A DNA stretch of 64,000 nucleotides, taken from the NCBI RefSeq assembly GCF_030009775.1, contig NZ_JASCTH010000002.1, positions 186,001 to 250,000 of the forward strand, given 5' to 3'. The notes under the pieces are model-generated. The model ran no database searches, was not told the DNA's origin, and saw only the letters and a list, made by a program, of their open reading frames with translations. Positions 9,420 to 18,135 of this stretch are shown in pieces. The first letter of the stretch is position 1. Each line of letters begins with the position of its first letter. Position numbers and translations under genes: made by a program. The DNA comes from Actinoplanes sandaracinus (GTDB lineage Bacteria; Actinomycetota; Actinomycetes; Mycobacteriales; Micromonosporaceae).

Positions 9420-10405
9420 GCGATACCTCGCTGAACTCTGAGCAGGTCGGCGATCGCCGCGACCGAGCCGCGACGGTACAGGTCCGCCGCGAGCGCGATG
9501 CCCGCGGCGATATCAGGGCCGGCGGCGGCGCCGTGGCAGACGACGACCGTGCCGGAGACCCCGAGCAGCAACGCTGCGCGGGCTGGCGGATCGGTGTTCC
9601 GGGAGGGTGGGCCGGTCAGCGCGTACGCCGTTTCCAAGCCCTTGAGCAGGACGTTTCCGGTGAAGCCGTCGGTCACGACGACGTCGGCGGCGCGGCCCAG
9701 CACCACGTCACCGCCCTCGACCAGACCGGCGTAGCGGGCGCCGGCCGGCAGCGGCAGGCTGACGAGCTGGGCGGGCAGGGCGCGGCGCAGGCGATCGCCC
9801 TTGCCGGGTTCGGTGCCGATGGTGAGCAGGCCGACGCGCGGCGCGGAGATGCGGTGGACGACCGAGGCGTACGCCGCTCCGAGGCGGGCGTGCCAGGCCA
9901 GGGTCTCCTCGTCGGGGTCGACGGTGGAACCCACGTCGAGCAGGACGAGACGGCCGGCGGCGGTCGGCACGACGGCGGCCAGGGCGGGACGGCGGAGGCC
10001 CGGCCAGCGGCCGAGCTCGCGGGCCGCGGAGAGAACCGTGGCCCGGGTGTCGCCGGCGGAGACCAGCGCGTCGGCGCGGCCCTCGGCGACGGCGAGCACC
10101 GCACCGCCGATGGTGTCGGCGGGAGTGATCGCGGTGGTGATCCGGCGGCGATCGGCCGGTTTCAGGGCGGCCAGAACCGCGTCGGCAGCCTCGGCCGGGC
10201 CGACGAGAGTCAGGTGCAGGGACGGGTCTGCCTTGCAAGCACGCAGAGCGCCGTCAACCACGACGGCGGGAGCTTGGTCCCCGCCGAGGAGGTCGACGGC
10301 GATCCGCGCGGTGCCCGGCTCCCCGACAGAACGCTGTCCGGGAGCCGCGGCACCGGTGGTTCGCCACCGCTCCGGCACGACCCGCCCGATGATCGGGCGT
10401 GTCAC
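9416..10405 (-). CDS. plsX: Phosphate acyltransferase PlsX
   Basis: PlsX converts acyl-ACP to acyl-phosphate at the membrane surface, the first committed step towards phosphatidic acid in many bacteria. The 329-residue protein shows [12 protein letters not shown] near residue 35 (usually DAMGGD, here DLLGGD), a central [15 protein letters not shown] segment (usually SAGNTGA), and [16 protein letters not shown] near residue 240, which is very typical. It follows rpmF by nine bases on the same strand, the classic rpmF-plsX pairing. The SAGDTRA and DLLGGD variations are noticeable but occur across the actinobacterial branch as far as I recall. Confidence 0.88.
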   Translation of the reverse strand: MTRPIIGRVVPERWRTTGAAAPGQRSVGEPGTARIAVDLLGGDQAPAVVVDGALRACKADPSLHLTLVGPAEAADAVLAALKPADRRRITTAITPADTIGGAVLAVAEGRADALVSAGDTRATVLSAARELGRWPGLRRPALAAVVPTAAGRLVLLDVGSTVDPDEETLAWHARLGAAYASVVHRISAPRVGLLTIGTEPGKGDRLRRALPAQLVSLPLPAGARYAGLVEGGDVVLGRAADVVVTDGFTGNVLLKGLETAYALTGPPSRNTDPPARAALLLGVSGTVVVCHGAAAGPDIAAGIALAADLYRRGSVAAIADLLRVQRGIA

Positions 10406-10414
10406 GCGGAGTCG

Positions 10415-10588
10415 TCAGACCTCGATGACCTGACGGCCGTTGTAGGTACCGCAGACACCACAGGCGGCGTGCGGCAGCTTCGGCGACTTGCACTGGGAGC
10501 AGGCCGCGGTAACCACCGCGGTCGCCTTCCAGTTCGCCCGGCGCGAGCGGGTGTTGCTGCGCGACATCTTGCGCTTCGGGACGGCCAC
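10415..10588 (-). CDS. rpmF: 50S ribosomal protein L32, zinc-binding form
   Basis: A 57-residue protein starting at GTG with [17 protein letters not shown], the invariant L32 beginning, and ending [11 protein letters not shown]. Four cysteines at 30, 33, 43 and 46 (CSQC...CGVC) form the zinc ribbon, so this is the zinc-requiring paralogue. AAGGAG lies upstream. The gene sits between DUF177 and plsX, the usual order. Confidence 0.97.
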   Translation of the reverse strand: MAVPKRKMSRSNTRSRRANWKATAVVTAACSQCKSPKLPHAACGVCGTYNGRQVIEV

Positions 10589-10635
10589 GGTTCCTACTCC
10601 TTGATGATGTTCTGCGGTTGTTGCGGCGGAGCCGC

Positions 10636-10673
10636 ACCAGGCTTACTCAGGGCGACCAGGCTTACTCAGGGCG
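10636..10673 (-). repeat. 19-bp tandem duplication covering the DUF177 stop codon
   Basis: The 19-base sequence ACCAGGCTTACTCAGGGCG occurs twice back to back (10636-10654 and 10655-10673). The copy nearer the gene contains the DUF177 stop; the other lies in the gap before rpmF. Confidence 0.9.
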
Positions 10674-11250
10674 GCGGCGCCCCATCGGACTGCTCAGTAT
10701 TCGTCAGGTTGCGCAAAGCGGCCCAGCGGGCATCGATCTCCTCGTGGCTGTGATCAGCCGGAAGGTCGTCGAAGTGCACCCCGCAGTCGGGGCACAACCC
10801 TGGGCAGTCCGCGCGGCAGAGCGGGGTGACCGGCAGTTTCAGCACGATCGCGTCCCGAACCGCCAACTCCAGGTCTAGCAGGTCGCCCTGCATCCGCCCC
10901 ACCTCGTCGTCCTCGGTGGTCTCCTCGGTGGTGCTGTCCGGATAGGCGAACAGCTCCGCGATCCGCACCGCGAACGACTTGTCGATCTCGTTGAGGCACC
11001 GCCCGCACTCGCCGGTGAGCGAGCCGCTGACGATGCCGTCGATGTAGACCCCCTCGGACACCGACGTCATGCTCAGATCGAGCGTGAGGTCGGAACCCTC
11101 GGGGACCGAGATCATTTCCAGACCGAGGTCTGCCGGGGCCGGCACCACCCGTTTCAGGGCACGCGTCGCACCAGGCTGCCGTGGGAGCTTCGTCGTGTCG
11201 ACGACCAGCGGCTTCCTGGGGTCTAGGTGGCTCTGCGGTGACTTGGGCAT
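10666..11250 (-). CDS. DUF177 (YceD) protein, ribosome/23S rRNA accumulation factor family
   Basis: A 194-residue soluble protein of the YceD/DUF177 family, which sits next to rpmF in most bacteria and has been linked to 23S rRNA accumulation. Features are GSLTGECGRCLNE near residue 80 with a CxxC, an acidic middle (TTEETTEDDEVGRMQGDLLDL), and a second cysteine cluster PLCRADCPGLCPDCG near residue 145 that looks like a metal knuckle. It heads the rpmF-plsX-rnc run and lies just downstream of the SepIVA-like gene. Confidence 0.92.
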   Translation of the reverse strand: MPKSPQSHLDPRKPLVVDTTKLPRQPGATRALKRVVPAPADLGLEMISVPEGSDLTLDLSMTSVSEGVYIDGIVSGSLTGECGRCLNEIDKSFAVRIAELFAYPDSTTEETTEDDEVGRMQGDLLDLELAVRDAIVLKLPVTPLCRADCPGLCPDCGVHFDDLPADHSHEEIDARWAALRNLTNTEQSDGAPPP

Positions 11251-11338
11251 CGTGATTCCTCAGCCATGGGTAGGCCGACCGAAAACATTACCTGAGCTTG
11301 TCGGACGTCGTCGAATCGGGCTGGTGGGAGTGCTCAGC

Positions 11339-11836
11339 TTAGAAAGGTAGCGGCCGCTCGGCGTCTTCCCCCTGGAAGGTGCCGATCTCGCGCAAGGCGT
11401 GCATCTTGTCACGGCCCCGCTCGATCGACGCCAGCGCCCGGGTCAGGAACTGCTCGAAGTTGGCCAGGGCGGTGTCGACGTAGTCGTCGACCTCCTCACG
11501 GAGGCGCTGCGCCTCGGTGCGAGCCTCGGAGATGATCCGGGCGCCCTCGTGCTCGGCGGAGACGGTGATCTCGTTCACCGAGACCAGGCGGGAGTGTTCA
11601 CTCTCACCCTCACTGATGATGCGGTCGGCCTCACGGCGGCCGGCGTCGACGATCCGGTCCCGCTCCTCCAGGACCGCGGCCGCCCGGCGCAGGGCCTCGG
11701 GCAGCTCGGAGCGGAGGATCTCCAGGCGATCGATCATCTCGGCGCGCTCGAACATGAAATTCGTTCGCGACATGGGTACGGCGCGCGCGTCCTGCACAAG
11801 GTCGATGATCTCGTCGATGCGGTCGAGCGGATCCAC
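11339..11836 (-). CDS. SepIVA-like / DivIVA-type coiled-coil cell division protein
   Basis: A 165-residue protein, nearly all helical coiled coil. It opens VDPLDRIDEIIDLVQDARAVPMS, like the N-terminus of mycobacterial SepIVA (DEL...IVEEARGVPM), and contains RLVSVNEITVSAEHEG and DDYVDTALANFEQFLTRAL, both shared with that family. SepIVA is a septal and polar growth factor in mycobacteria, encoded at this same position beside DUF177, rpmF and rnc. The GTG at 11836 is preferred over an in-frame ATG at 11881 because AGGAG lies about ten bases before it and homology begins there. It is shorter than the mycobacterial protein (about 245 residues), lacking part of the central repeats. Confidence 0.8.
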   Translation of the reverse strand: MDPLDRIDEIIDLVQDARAVPMSRTNFMFERAEMIDRLEILRSELPEALRRAAAVLEERDRIVDAGRREADRIISEGESEHSRLVSVNEITVSAEHEGARIISEARTEAQRLREEVDDYVDTALANFEQFLTRALASIERGRDKMHALREIGTFQGEDAERPLPF

Positions 11837-11944
11837 CGGTGCCTCACTCCTGTCGTCTCGCGCCACTCCGGTTCGCGCCACTCAAGGTGGTGCGATCACG
11901 TTACTTCTTCACCGCCCGGGGAGTTCCCGGCGCGCCGAGGGCGC

Positions 11945-12424
11945 CTAGTTCTGCTTGAGCCGGCTGATCAGCCGCGCCAGCACCGGGTCGGGGAGGTACG
12001 GCGAGGCGTCACCGCCCCACTTGACCACGTCTTTCACCAGGCTCGACGAGAGGAAGGAGTAGAGCGGGTTGGTGGGCATGAACAGGGTCTCCACACCGGA
12101 GAGCCCGATGTTCATCTGCGCCATCTGCAACTCGTAGTCGAAGTCGCTGACCGCGCGGAGGCCCTTCACGACGACCGCGGCGCCCTGGGTGCGGCAGAAG
12201 TCGACCAGCAGGCCGTGGAAGGCCGCGACCCGTACGTTGCCGTACTCCGCCGTCGCCTCCCCGAGCATCTCCAGACGCTCCTCGATGGTGAACAGCCCGG
12301 TCTTCGACTGGTTGATGAGGACTCCGATGATGACCTCGTCGAAGAGCCGGCTGGCCCGTCCGATGATGTCGAGATGCCCGTTGGTGACCGGGTCGAAGGA
12401 GCCAGGACACACCGCTCGTCTCAT
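11945..12424 (-). CDS. coaD: Phosphopantetheine adenylyltransferase
   Basis: This enzyme transfers AMP to 4'-phosphopantetheine, the penultimate step of coenzyme A synthesis. The 159-residue protein begins MRRAVCPGSFDPVTNGHLDI with the nucleotidyltransferase motif TNGH at residues 14-17. GLRAVSDFDYELQMAQMN and YSFLSSSLVKDVVKWGG are family hallmarks. Its ATG overlaps the rsmD stop (ATGA), the common rsmD-coaD pairing. Confidence 0.97.
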   Translation of the reverse strand: MRRAVCPGSFDPVTNGHLDIIGRASRLFDEVIIGVLINQSKTGLFTIEERLEMLGEATAEYGNVRVAAFHGLLVDFCRTQGAAVVVKGLRAVSDFDYELQMAQMNIGLSGVETLFMPTNPLYSFLSSSLVKDVVKWGGDASPYLPDPVLARLISRLKQN

Positions 12425-12984
12425 GATCGGCGACCGTACCAAAGCGTGGTCTCGCCATAACGCCGGGTGCGGTCCCCGGCCAGACCGTCCACCCAGCTCA
12501 GCGGCTCTCCGCGGGTGGAACGCTCGAAAATCACCACGGCGTCCGGCGCCAGCCAGCCGTTGGCCACCAGTTCCTCCTGCACGGTCGTGATCTCGTCGTC
12601 ACCGAGCGCATAGGGCGGATCGGCGAACACCACGTCGTACGGACCCCCGGAGGGCGGGCTGCCGAGAGCCTGGACGACCTTGCCGGTGACCAGCCTCGCG
12701 GCCTCACCCACCTTCAGCGCGACGATGTTGTCCCGGATGACGCGCGCCGCCTTGGCGTCCGCCTCGACCAGCAACGCGTGCGCGGCGCCCCGGGACAGAG
12801 CCTCCAGGCCCACGGCTCCGGATCCGGCATAGAGGTCGGCGACCCGCGCGCCGGACAAGTCGGTCATCGTCTCGAGTGCACTGAAGAACGCCTCCCGCAC
12901 CCGGTCCGAAGTGGGCCTCGTCTGCGCGCCGGGAGGAGCCGACAGCCGACGGCCGCCGTGCGCACCCGCGATAATCCTGGTCAT
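12421..12984 (-). CDS. rsmD: 16S rRNA (guanine-966-N2)-methyltransferase RsmD
   Basis: A 187-residue SAM-dependent methyltransferase acting on the 30S subunit. Residues 1-40 (MTRIIAGAHGGRRL...RPTSDRVREAFFSAL) are the RsmD-specific start. Motif I is VADLYAGSGAVGLEAL and the catalytic DPPY is at 122-125. The chosen ATG matches where family similarity begins; an adjacent GTG three bases upstream is an alternative. It is coupled to coaD. Confidence 0.95.
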   Translation of the reverse strand: MTRIIAGAHGGRRLSAPPGAQTRPTSDRVREAFFSALETMTDLSGARVADLYAGSGAVGLEALSRGAAHALLVEADAKAARVIRDNIVALKVGEAARLVTGKVVQALGSPPSGGPYDVVFADPPYALGDDEITTVQEELVANGWLAPDAVVIFERSTRGEPLSWVDGLAGDRTRRYGETTLWYGRRS

Positions 12985-13304
12985 CACAGGCGACGCTACT
13001 TCACCACCAGCGGGAGACCACCGCGGCGTGAATATTTCCGTCGCCATAGGCACGGCGGGCGACCACCCGATGCCGTTCGGTGTAGCGAAGATCTCAGATT
13101 GACAACAAGAGCATTAGCTGCGGCTGAGACGTTTCTTTGATCTCCGGAAGTGGCTAGGGTCGGGCGACGTTGCGGGGGCGTTCTATCCTCCCGCACCGAA
13201 TGACGCGGGGAGGCGTCAAGCGCAGGCCTCGTGCCGTCCACCGGCGATCCTCTGCGAACTCCTCGCGCGCACCCTTCCTGACCCCCGTTACACCAGGAGA
13301 TGGC

Positions 13305-14222
13305 GTGAACGTGTCCAAGTCCCCGCTCCGCAGAGCGACAGTCCTCGTCGCCGGTTCGCTGATCGGCATCGCCGGCACCGTGGCCTTCGCCTCCCCGGCG
13401 CTGGCCCACCACAACGAGGTTTCCGGCAAGTCCACCTGCGTCGCCGGCGAGTGGGTCGTGGACTGGACCGTCAAGGCCGTCGGCGACGGGTCGCCCAACC
13501 AGAAGGTCAAGTGGACCGCGGTCACGCTGTCGCCGACCGGCAAGATCGACGGGCCGAAGTTCGCGATCAACGAGTGGATGGCCAGCGGCGAGACCGTCGT
13601 CGGCAAGCAGCGGGTGGCCGCCACCGAGAAGAGCGCCACGCTCACGATCTCGGCCGAGTGGGACAACGGGAAGACGGCCACCAAGGGCGACACCGTCCCG
13701 CTCGTGGGTGAGTGCAAGAAGCCCGAGGACAAGCCCAGCACCTCGTCCTCGCCGTCCGCCCCGGCCTCGCCGTCGGCGAGCGCCAGCACCCCGGTTCCTC
13801 CGGTGACCATCCCCGAAGAGGTTCCGGCTGAGCCGATCTTCGAGCTCACCTGCGACACCATCACGATCGGTGTCGACAACACCAAGAACGACAGCAAGTT
13901 CACCCTCGACTTCAAGACCAGCAAGGGTGAGGTGCGCCAGCTCGTCATCGAGCCGGGCAAGAAGGACGCCGCGACCTTCAGCGCCACCGAGGGCTTCTCC
14001 GTCGACGTGACCTTCACCGTCGTCTACAAGGGCAAGACCTACACCGAGTCCGCCAAGGTTCCGTTCGAGCAGCCCGACAACTGCGACAACGGCGAGGGTG
14101 GCGGCCTGCCCGTCACCGGCGCCGCCGCCGGTGGTGTCGCCGCCGGCGCCGCCGGCCTGCTCGCCGTGGGTGGCGCGCTGTTCTTCCTGGCTCGCCGCCG
14201 CAAGGTGAAGTTCACCGCCTGA
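13305..14222 (+). CDS. LPXTG cell-wall-anchored surface protein 1
   Basis: A 305-residue secreted protein. Residues 1-34 form a signal peptide (basic SKSPLRR, hydrophobic core, cleavage after ALA). Two beta-rich domains of about 90 residues flank a Ser/Pro/Ala linker (PSTSSSPSAPASPSASAS). The sorting signal LPVTG is at residues 268-272, followed by a 24-residue hydrophobic stretch and the tail RRRKVKFTA, so a sortase should attach it to peptidoglycan. AGGAG lies six bases before the GTG start. Each domain has a pair of cysteines that could form a disulfide. The next gene encodes a protein with almost the same C-terminus. Function unknown; adhesive or hyphal-surface roles are possible. Confidence 0.85.
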   Translation: MNVSKSPLRRATVLVAGSLIGIAGTVAFASPALAHHNEVSGKSTCVAGEWVVDWTVKAVGDGSPNQKVKWTAVTLSPTGKIDGPKFAINEWMASGETVVGKQRVAATEKSATLTISAEWDNGKTATKGDTVPLVGECKKPEDKPSTSSSPSAPASPSASASTPVPPVTIPEEVPAEPIFELTCDTITIGVDNTKNDSKFTLDFKTSKGEVRQLVIEPGKKDAATFSATEGFSVDVTFTVVYKGKTYTESAKVPFEQPDNCDNGEGGGLPVTGAAAGGVAAGAAGLLAVGGALFFLARRRKVKFTA

Positions 14223-14257
14223 CAAGGGCTTCAGCACCACTGAAAACAGCAACAACC

Positions 14258-14290
14258 GGGGGCGCGCCGATCTCGAGTCGGCGTGCCCCC
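14258..14290 (+). terminator. Hairpin between the two LPXTG genes
   Basis: GGGGGCGCGCCGA (14258-14270) pairs with TCGGCGTGCCCCC (14278-14290) with one wobble pair around a seven-base loop. No clear T-run follows, so it may end or only attenuate transcription of the first gene. Confidence 0.6.
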
Positions 14291-14317
14291 GCCCATTCCC
14301 CTCATGTTGGAGCACGA

Positions 14318-15619
14318 ATGAAGATGTTCCCCCGCGCTGCGGCCGTGGTGGCCGCCGCGCTGGTCGGCCTGACCGGCCTCGTCGGGTTCTCCTCCCCGGC
14401 GAGCGCCACCGGTGAAGCCTGCACCACCCTTGAGAACGCCAGGTACGAGCACACCTTCAACGGCCCGGCCGGCACCGCCGGCATCACGTTGACCAACGGC
14501 CCGCTCTGCGCCGGCCTGGAGCAGTCGTTCGCTCTGGTCTCCTACACCGCGCCGTCGGCGAAGTTCGCCCTCCCGCAGTACGTGCTGGACACCTCGGTGA
14601 AGAAGTTCACCGCGCCGACCGGATCGCAGAAGCTCACCGAGAGCAAGCTGGACTTCAAGGTCGAGGTTCCGCAGTGCTTCACCCAGGTCGACTTCGTCTT
14701 CGGCGACAAGATCCTCAACCCGCTGACCGAGGGCGGCGAGTTCTACAACGACCGCAAGGTCGGCAGCGACAAGAACGAGGGCTCTCGTTCCACCCCGGCC
14801 AAGGACAACCCGAAGTACGCCTGGTACAACGGCGGCCAGGGCACCTGCGTGTCGAAGCCGGCCGCCGTGGCGCTGCCCGACTGTGACGGCAACGTGCAGC
14901 TGACGCTGACCAACCGCAGCAGCCACAGCGAGAAGTTCCTCATCACCGCCGACGGCGGGTTCTCCAAGACCGAGGAGCTGAAGGCCAGCGCGACCCCCGT
15001 CACGGTCACCGTGCCGAAGGCCAACGCCAAGAACATCGTGGTCAAGTCCGGCTCGACCGTGCTGTGGAGCGGCGACTGGACCAAGCCCGCGGACTGCCAG
15101 GTTCCCGAGGTCGGCAAGCCCACCGGCACGGTGACCAGCAACTGTGACGGCCTCACCTTCACGGTGAAGAACCCGCAGAACGGCGCGGTCGTGACCGCCA
15201 CCTTCACCCCGAACAAGGGTGCGGCGCAGACGATCACCGCCCAGCCGGGCGAGACCAAGACCGTCACCTTCGCGGCCGCCGAGAACCTCAAGGTCGCCGT
15301 CTCCGGTGGCCTCGACGTGCTGAACGGCGCGGTCACCTGGACCAAGCCGGCGAACTGCTCCACCCCGGCCACCACCAAGCCGACCACCTCGCCGAGCGCC
15401 GACAAGCCGTCGGCCACCCCGTCCGGGACGGTGTCGACCAGCACCAGCCCGGTCGCGACCACCCCGGTCGCCGGTGACGGTGGCGGCGACGGCGACGGCG
15501 AGCTGCCGCTGACCGGCTCGGCCGCCGCCGGTGTCGCCGGTGGCGCGTTCCTGCTGCTCGTCGCGGGCGCCGTGCTCTACATCCTGGCGCGTCGCCGTAA
15601 GGTGAACTTCACCGCCTGA
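14318..15619 (+). CDS. LPXTG cell-wall-anchored surface protein 2
   Basis: A 433-residue secreted protein with a signal peptide cleaved after ASA at residue 30 and a sorting signal LPLTG at residues 396-400, then a hydrophobic helix and RRRKVNFTA. The tail is nearly identical to that of the preceding protein (RRRKVKFTA), so both share a sortase and a recent origin at least there. The ectodomain holds three or four beta-rich modules; residues about 190-350 contain two related stretches around CDGNVQLTLTN and CDGLTFTVKN, each followed by a Trp-containing VLWSGDW / AVTWTKP ending. A Thr/Ser/Pro stalk precedes the anchor. GGAG lies seven bases before the ATG. Ligand unknown. Confidence 0.85.
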   Translation: MKMFPRAAAVVAAALVGLTGLVGFSSPASATGEACTTLENARYEHTFNGPAGTAGITLTNGPLCAGLEQSFALVSYTAPSAKFALPQYVLDTSVKKFTAPTGSQKLTESKLDFKVEVPQCFTQVDFVFGDKILNPLTEGGEFYNDRKVGSDKNEGSRSTPAKDNPKYAWYNGGQGTCVSKPAAVALPDCDGNVQLTLTNRSSHSEKFLITADGGFSKTEELKASATPVTVTVPKANAKNIVVKSGSTVLWSGDWTKPADCQVPEVGKPTGTVTSNCDGLTFTVKNPQNGAVVTATFTPNKGAAQTITAQPGETKTVTFAAAENLKVAVSGGLDVLNGAVTWTKPANCSTPATTKPTTSPSADKPSATPSGTVSTSTSPVATTPVAGDGGGDGDGELPLTGSAAAGVAGGAFLLLVAGAVLYILARRRKVNFTA

Positions 15620-15622
15620 TGA

Positions 15623-15955
15623 TCACTGTTGACGGGTCCTTCCCCACTCGGGGAAGGACCCGTCTTCGCGTGGGGGGTAATCGTGGACGGCCACCACCGC
15701 GCTCACCGGCAGGCGGCCGTAGAGGTGCGGGAACTGCCGGCCGTCCGGTTCCGGAGGGTCGCCGTCCTCCCAGACCACCGGCAGCCCGGTCTCGTCGATC
15801 TCCAGCAGGACCAGGTCGTCGCGGCCCCGGAAGACGCGGTTCGCCACCACGTGCACCCAGTCCGCCGGGGAACAGTGGATGAAGCCGTCGGCCTCCAGGA
15901 AGCCGTCGGCGACGATCGTGGCCCACGCGTCGCGCGGGCAGATGTGCAGAATCAA
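15623..15955 (-). CDS. DUF952 family protein
   Basis: A 110-residue soluble protein of the DUF952 family. It starts at a TTG (LILHICPRDAW) that overlaps the recG stop, with GGAGAAGGG directly upstream, and contains GFIHCSPADWV and FPHLYGRLPVSAVV, the family hallmarks. The biochemical role of the family is not established; the fold is related to ADP-ribosyl-type or glutamyl-cyclase-type small domains by some classifications. It is translationally coupled to recG. Its last codons lie inside the terminator stem shared with the convergent surface-protein gene. Confidence 0.85.
   Translation of the reverse strand: MILHICPRDAWATIVADGFLEADGFIHCSPADWVHVVANRVFRGRDDLVLLEIDETGLPVVWEDGDPPEPDGRQFPHLYGRLPVSAVVAVHDYPPREDGSFPEWGRTRQQ
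15631..15664. terminator. Strong bidirectional terminator
   Basis: A perfect 15-bp stem (GACGGGTCCTTCCCC with its complement) and a four-base ACTC loop stand eleven bases after the stop of LPXTG protein 2. The convergent DUF952 gene reads through the same bases, so the hairpin also encodes that protein's C-terminus. Confidence 0.85.
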
Positions 15956-18135
15956 CCCTTCTCCAGATATTCGGCGCGATCCTCGTCCACCAGCGCGGCG
16001 ACCGAGGCCGCCAGCGCGGGGTGACGGGACAGGTCGGGGTCGTCGCCGACCAGCTCGGACGCCTCCGCCCGGGCCTCCTTGATCAGCTTCTCGTCGCGGA
16101 GCAGCGACAACAACCGCAGGTGCGAGTGCTTGCCAGACTGCGACGCGCCCAGCACGTCGCCCTCCCGGCGCTGCTCCAGGTCGATCTCGGAGAGTTTGAA
16201 ACCGTCCGTGGTGGAGGCGACCGCGTCCAGCCGCTCACGGGCCGCCGAGCCCTCCACCGACTCGGTGTGCAGCAGGCAGACGCCCGGCGCGGAACCCCGG
16301 CCCACCCGGCCGCGCAACTGATGCAGCTGCGACACCCCGAACCGGTCGGCGTCGAGGATCAGCATCACCGTCGCATTGGGCACGTCCACCCCCACCTCGA
16401 TCACCGTGGTCGCCACCAGCACGTCCACGTCGCCGGCGGCGAACCGGCGCATCACCGTGTCCTTCTCGTCCGGCGGCATCTTGCCGTGCAGCATCCCGAT
16501 GCGCAGGCCCTTCAGATAGTCGTCACGCAGCAGCGGCAGCACCTCCGTGACGGCCAGCGGCGGGCGGCGGGCCGGCTCGTCGTCCTTCGGCGGGGTCTCC
16601 TCGTCCTCCGGGCCCTCGCCGATCCGCGGGCACACCACGTACGCCTGATGGCCGGCCCGCACCTCCTCCTTGATCCGCACCCAGGCGCGGTCCAGATAAG
16701 CCGGTTTGTCCAGCGCCGGGATCACATGCGAGGCGATCGGCGAACGACCGCGCGGCAACTGCGACAGGATCGACGTCTCCAGGTCGCCGTAGACCGTCAT
16801 CGCCACCGTGCGCGGGATCGGCGTCGCCGTCATCACCAGCACGTGCGGTGGCCGGGACGCCTTGGCACGCAGAGCGTCCCGCTGCTCCACGCCGAACCGG
16901 TGCTGCTCGTCGACGACCACCAGACCCAGATCCTTGAAGTCGACCCCCTCGTACAGCAGGGCGTGCGTGCCCACGACGATGCCGGCGGTCCCGTCGGCGA
17001 CCCTGGCCAGCGCCGCACGCCGGGCCACCGCCCCCAGCGAGCCGGTGACCAGGGCCAACTGCGTGCCGCCCGGATCGCCGTCCAGCTCACCGGCCCGGCC
17101 GAGCGCCCCCAGCTGGGCGCTGATGCCGCGGAAGTGCTGGGTCGCCAGAACCTCCGTCGGCGCCAGCAGGGCGGCCTGCCCCCCGGCGTCGACCACCTGC
17201 AACATCGCGCGTACCGAAACGAGGGTCTTGCCGGAGCCGACCTCGCCCTGCAGCAACCGGTGCATCGGGTGCGGCCGGGTCAGGTCGGCGGCGATCTCCT
17301 CGCCCACCTGTCGCTGACCTTCGGTCAGCTCATAGGGAAGACCCGCGTCGAACTTCGACAACAGCCCGTCCTCCGCTCGCGGCCGGGCGGTCCCGGGCGC
17401 CGCCGCCGCCCGTGCCCGGCGTTGCGCGAGCGTCAGCTGTACGGCGAAAGCCTCGTCCCACTTCAGCCGGTGTTTCGCGGAGTAGAGCGCGGCGTCGGAA
17501 CTCGGCCGGTGGATCTCCCGCAGGGCCGTCCCGATGCCGCACAGGTTCCGTTTCGCCCGCACCTCGGCCGGCATCGGATCGTCCGGCGGCTGAAAGGTGT
17601 CCAGCAGCGTCCGCACACACTTGGCGATCACCCAGGTCGGCACCGCCTGGGCAGCCGGATAGACCGGGATCAGCGCCCCCGCGAACTCCTCGATCTCGGC
17701 GGCCGCATCGTCCTTCGTCGCGTCCGCGCTGAGCAGCTGATAGGCCGGGCCGTTAAGCTGGCGCTTGCCACGGAACTCGGTCACCTTGCCGGCGAACAGC
17801 CCCCACACACCCTTGCGCAGTTCCCGCTCACGCCAGGCCTGATTGAAGAACGTGCAGGTCAGCGTCGCGCCCGAACCGTCGCCGATGGTCACCTCAAGCA
17901 TGTTGCCGCGCCGCTGCCGCATCGGTTTCACACTGATGCCCTGCACCTGCGCCAGCACGGTGACCTGCTCGTCCACCTCCAGGCTGCGCAGGTCGGTGTG
18001 CTCGCCACGCTCGTCGTAACGGCGCGGGAAGTGATAGATCAGGTCACCGGCGGTGTTCAGGTCGAGATGCTGCTCCAAGGCCTTGGCGGTCTTCGCCCCC
18101 AGCACCTTGGTCAACGGGGTGTCGGTCGTGGTCAT
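15952..18135 (-). CDS. recG: ATP-dependent DNA helicase RecG
   Basis: RecG remodels stalled replication forks and branched recombination intermediates. The 727-residue protein has the N-terminal wedge/OB domain (HTDLRSLEVDEQVTVLAQV near residue 50), then helicase motifs: Walker A GEVGSGKTLVS, the DExH-type VVDEQHRFGVEQR, TATPIPRTVAM, and motif VI HQLRGRVGRG. The C-terminus includes the conserved TRG-like segment after DVLGASQSG. The ATG start overlaps the stop of the DAK2 gene, so recG is coupled to it, an order conserved in actinobacteria. Confidence 0.97.
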   Translation of the reverse strand: MTTTDTPLTKVLGAKTAKALEQHLDLNTAGDLIYHFPRRYDERGEHTDLRSLEVDEQVTVLAQVQGISVKPMRQRRGNMLEVTIGDGSGATLTCTFFNQAWRERELRKGVWGLFAGKVTEFRGKRQLNGPAYQLLSADATKDDAAAEIEEFAGALIPVYPAAQAVPTWVIAKCVRTLLDTFQPPDDPMPAEVRAKRNLCGIGTALREIHRPSSDAALYSAKHRLKWDEAFAVQLTLAQRRARAAAAPGTARPRAEDGLLSKFDAGLPYELTEGQRQVGEEIAADLTRPHPMHRLLQGEVGSGKTLVSVRAMLQVVDAGGQAALLAPTEVLATQHFRGISAQLGALGRAGELDGDPGGTQLALVTGSLGAVARRAALARVADGTAGIVVGTHALLYEGVDFKDLGLVVVDEQHRFGVEQRDALRAKASRPPHVLVMTATPIPRTVAMTVYGDLETSILSQLPRGRSPIASHVIPALDKPAYLDRAWVRIKEEVRAGHQAYVVCPRIGEGPEDEETPPKDDEPARRPPLAVTEVLPLLRDDYLKGLRIGMLHGKMPPDEKDTVMRRFAAGDVDVLVATTVIEVGVDVPNATVMLILDADRFGVSQLHQLRGRVGRGSAPGVCLLHTESVEGSAARERLDAVASTTDGFKLSEIDLEQRREGDVLGASQSGKHSHLRLLSLLRDEKLIKEARAEASELVGDDPDLSRHPALAASVAALVDEDRAEYLEKG

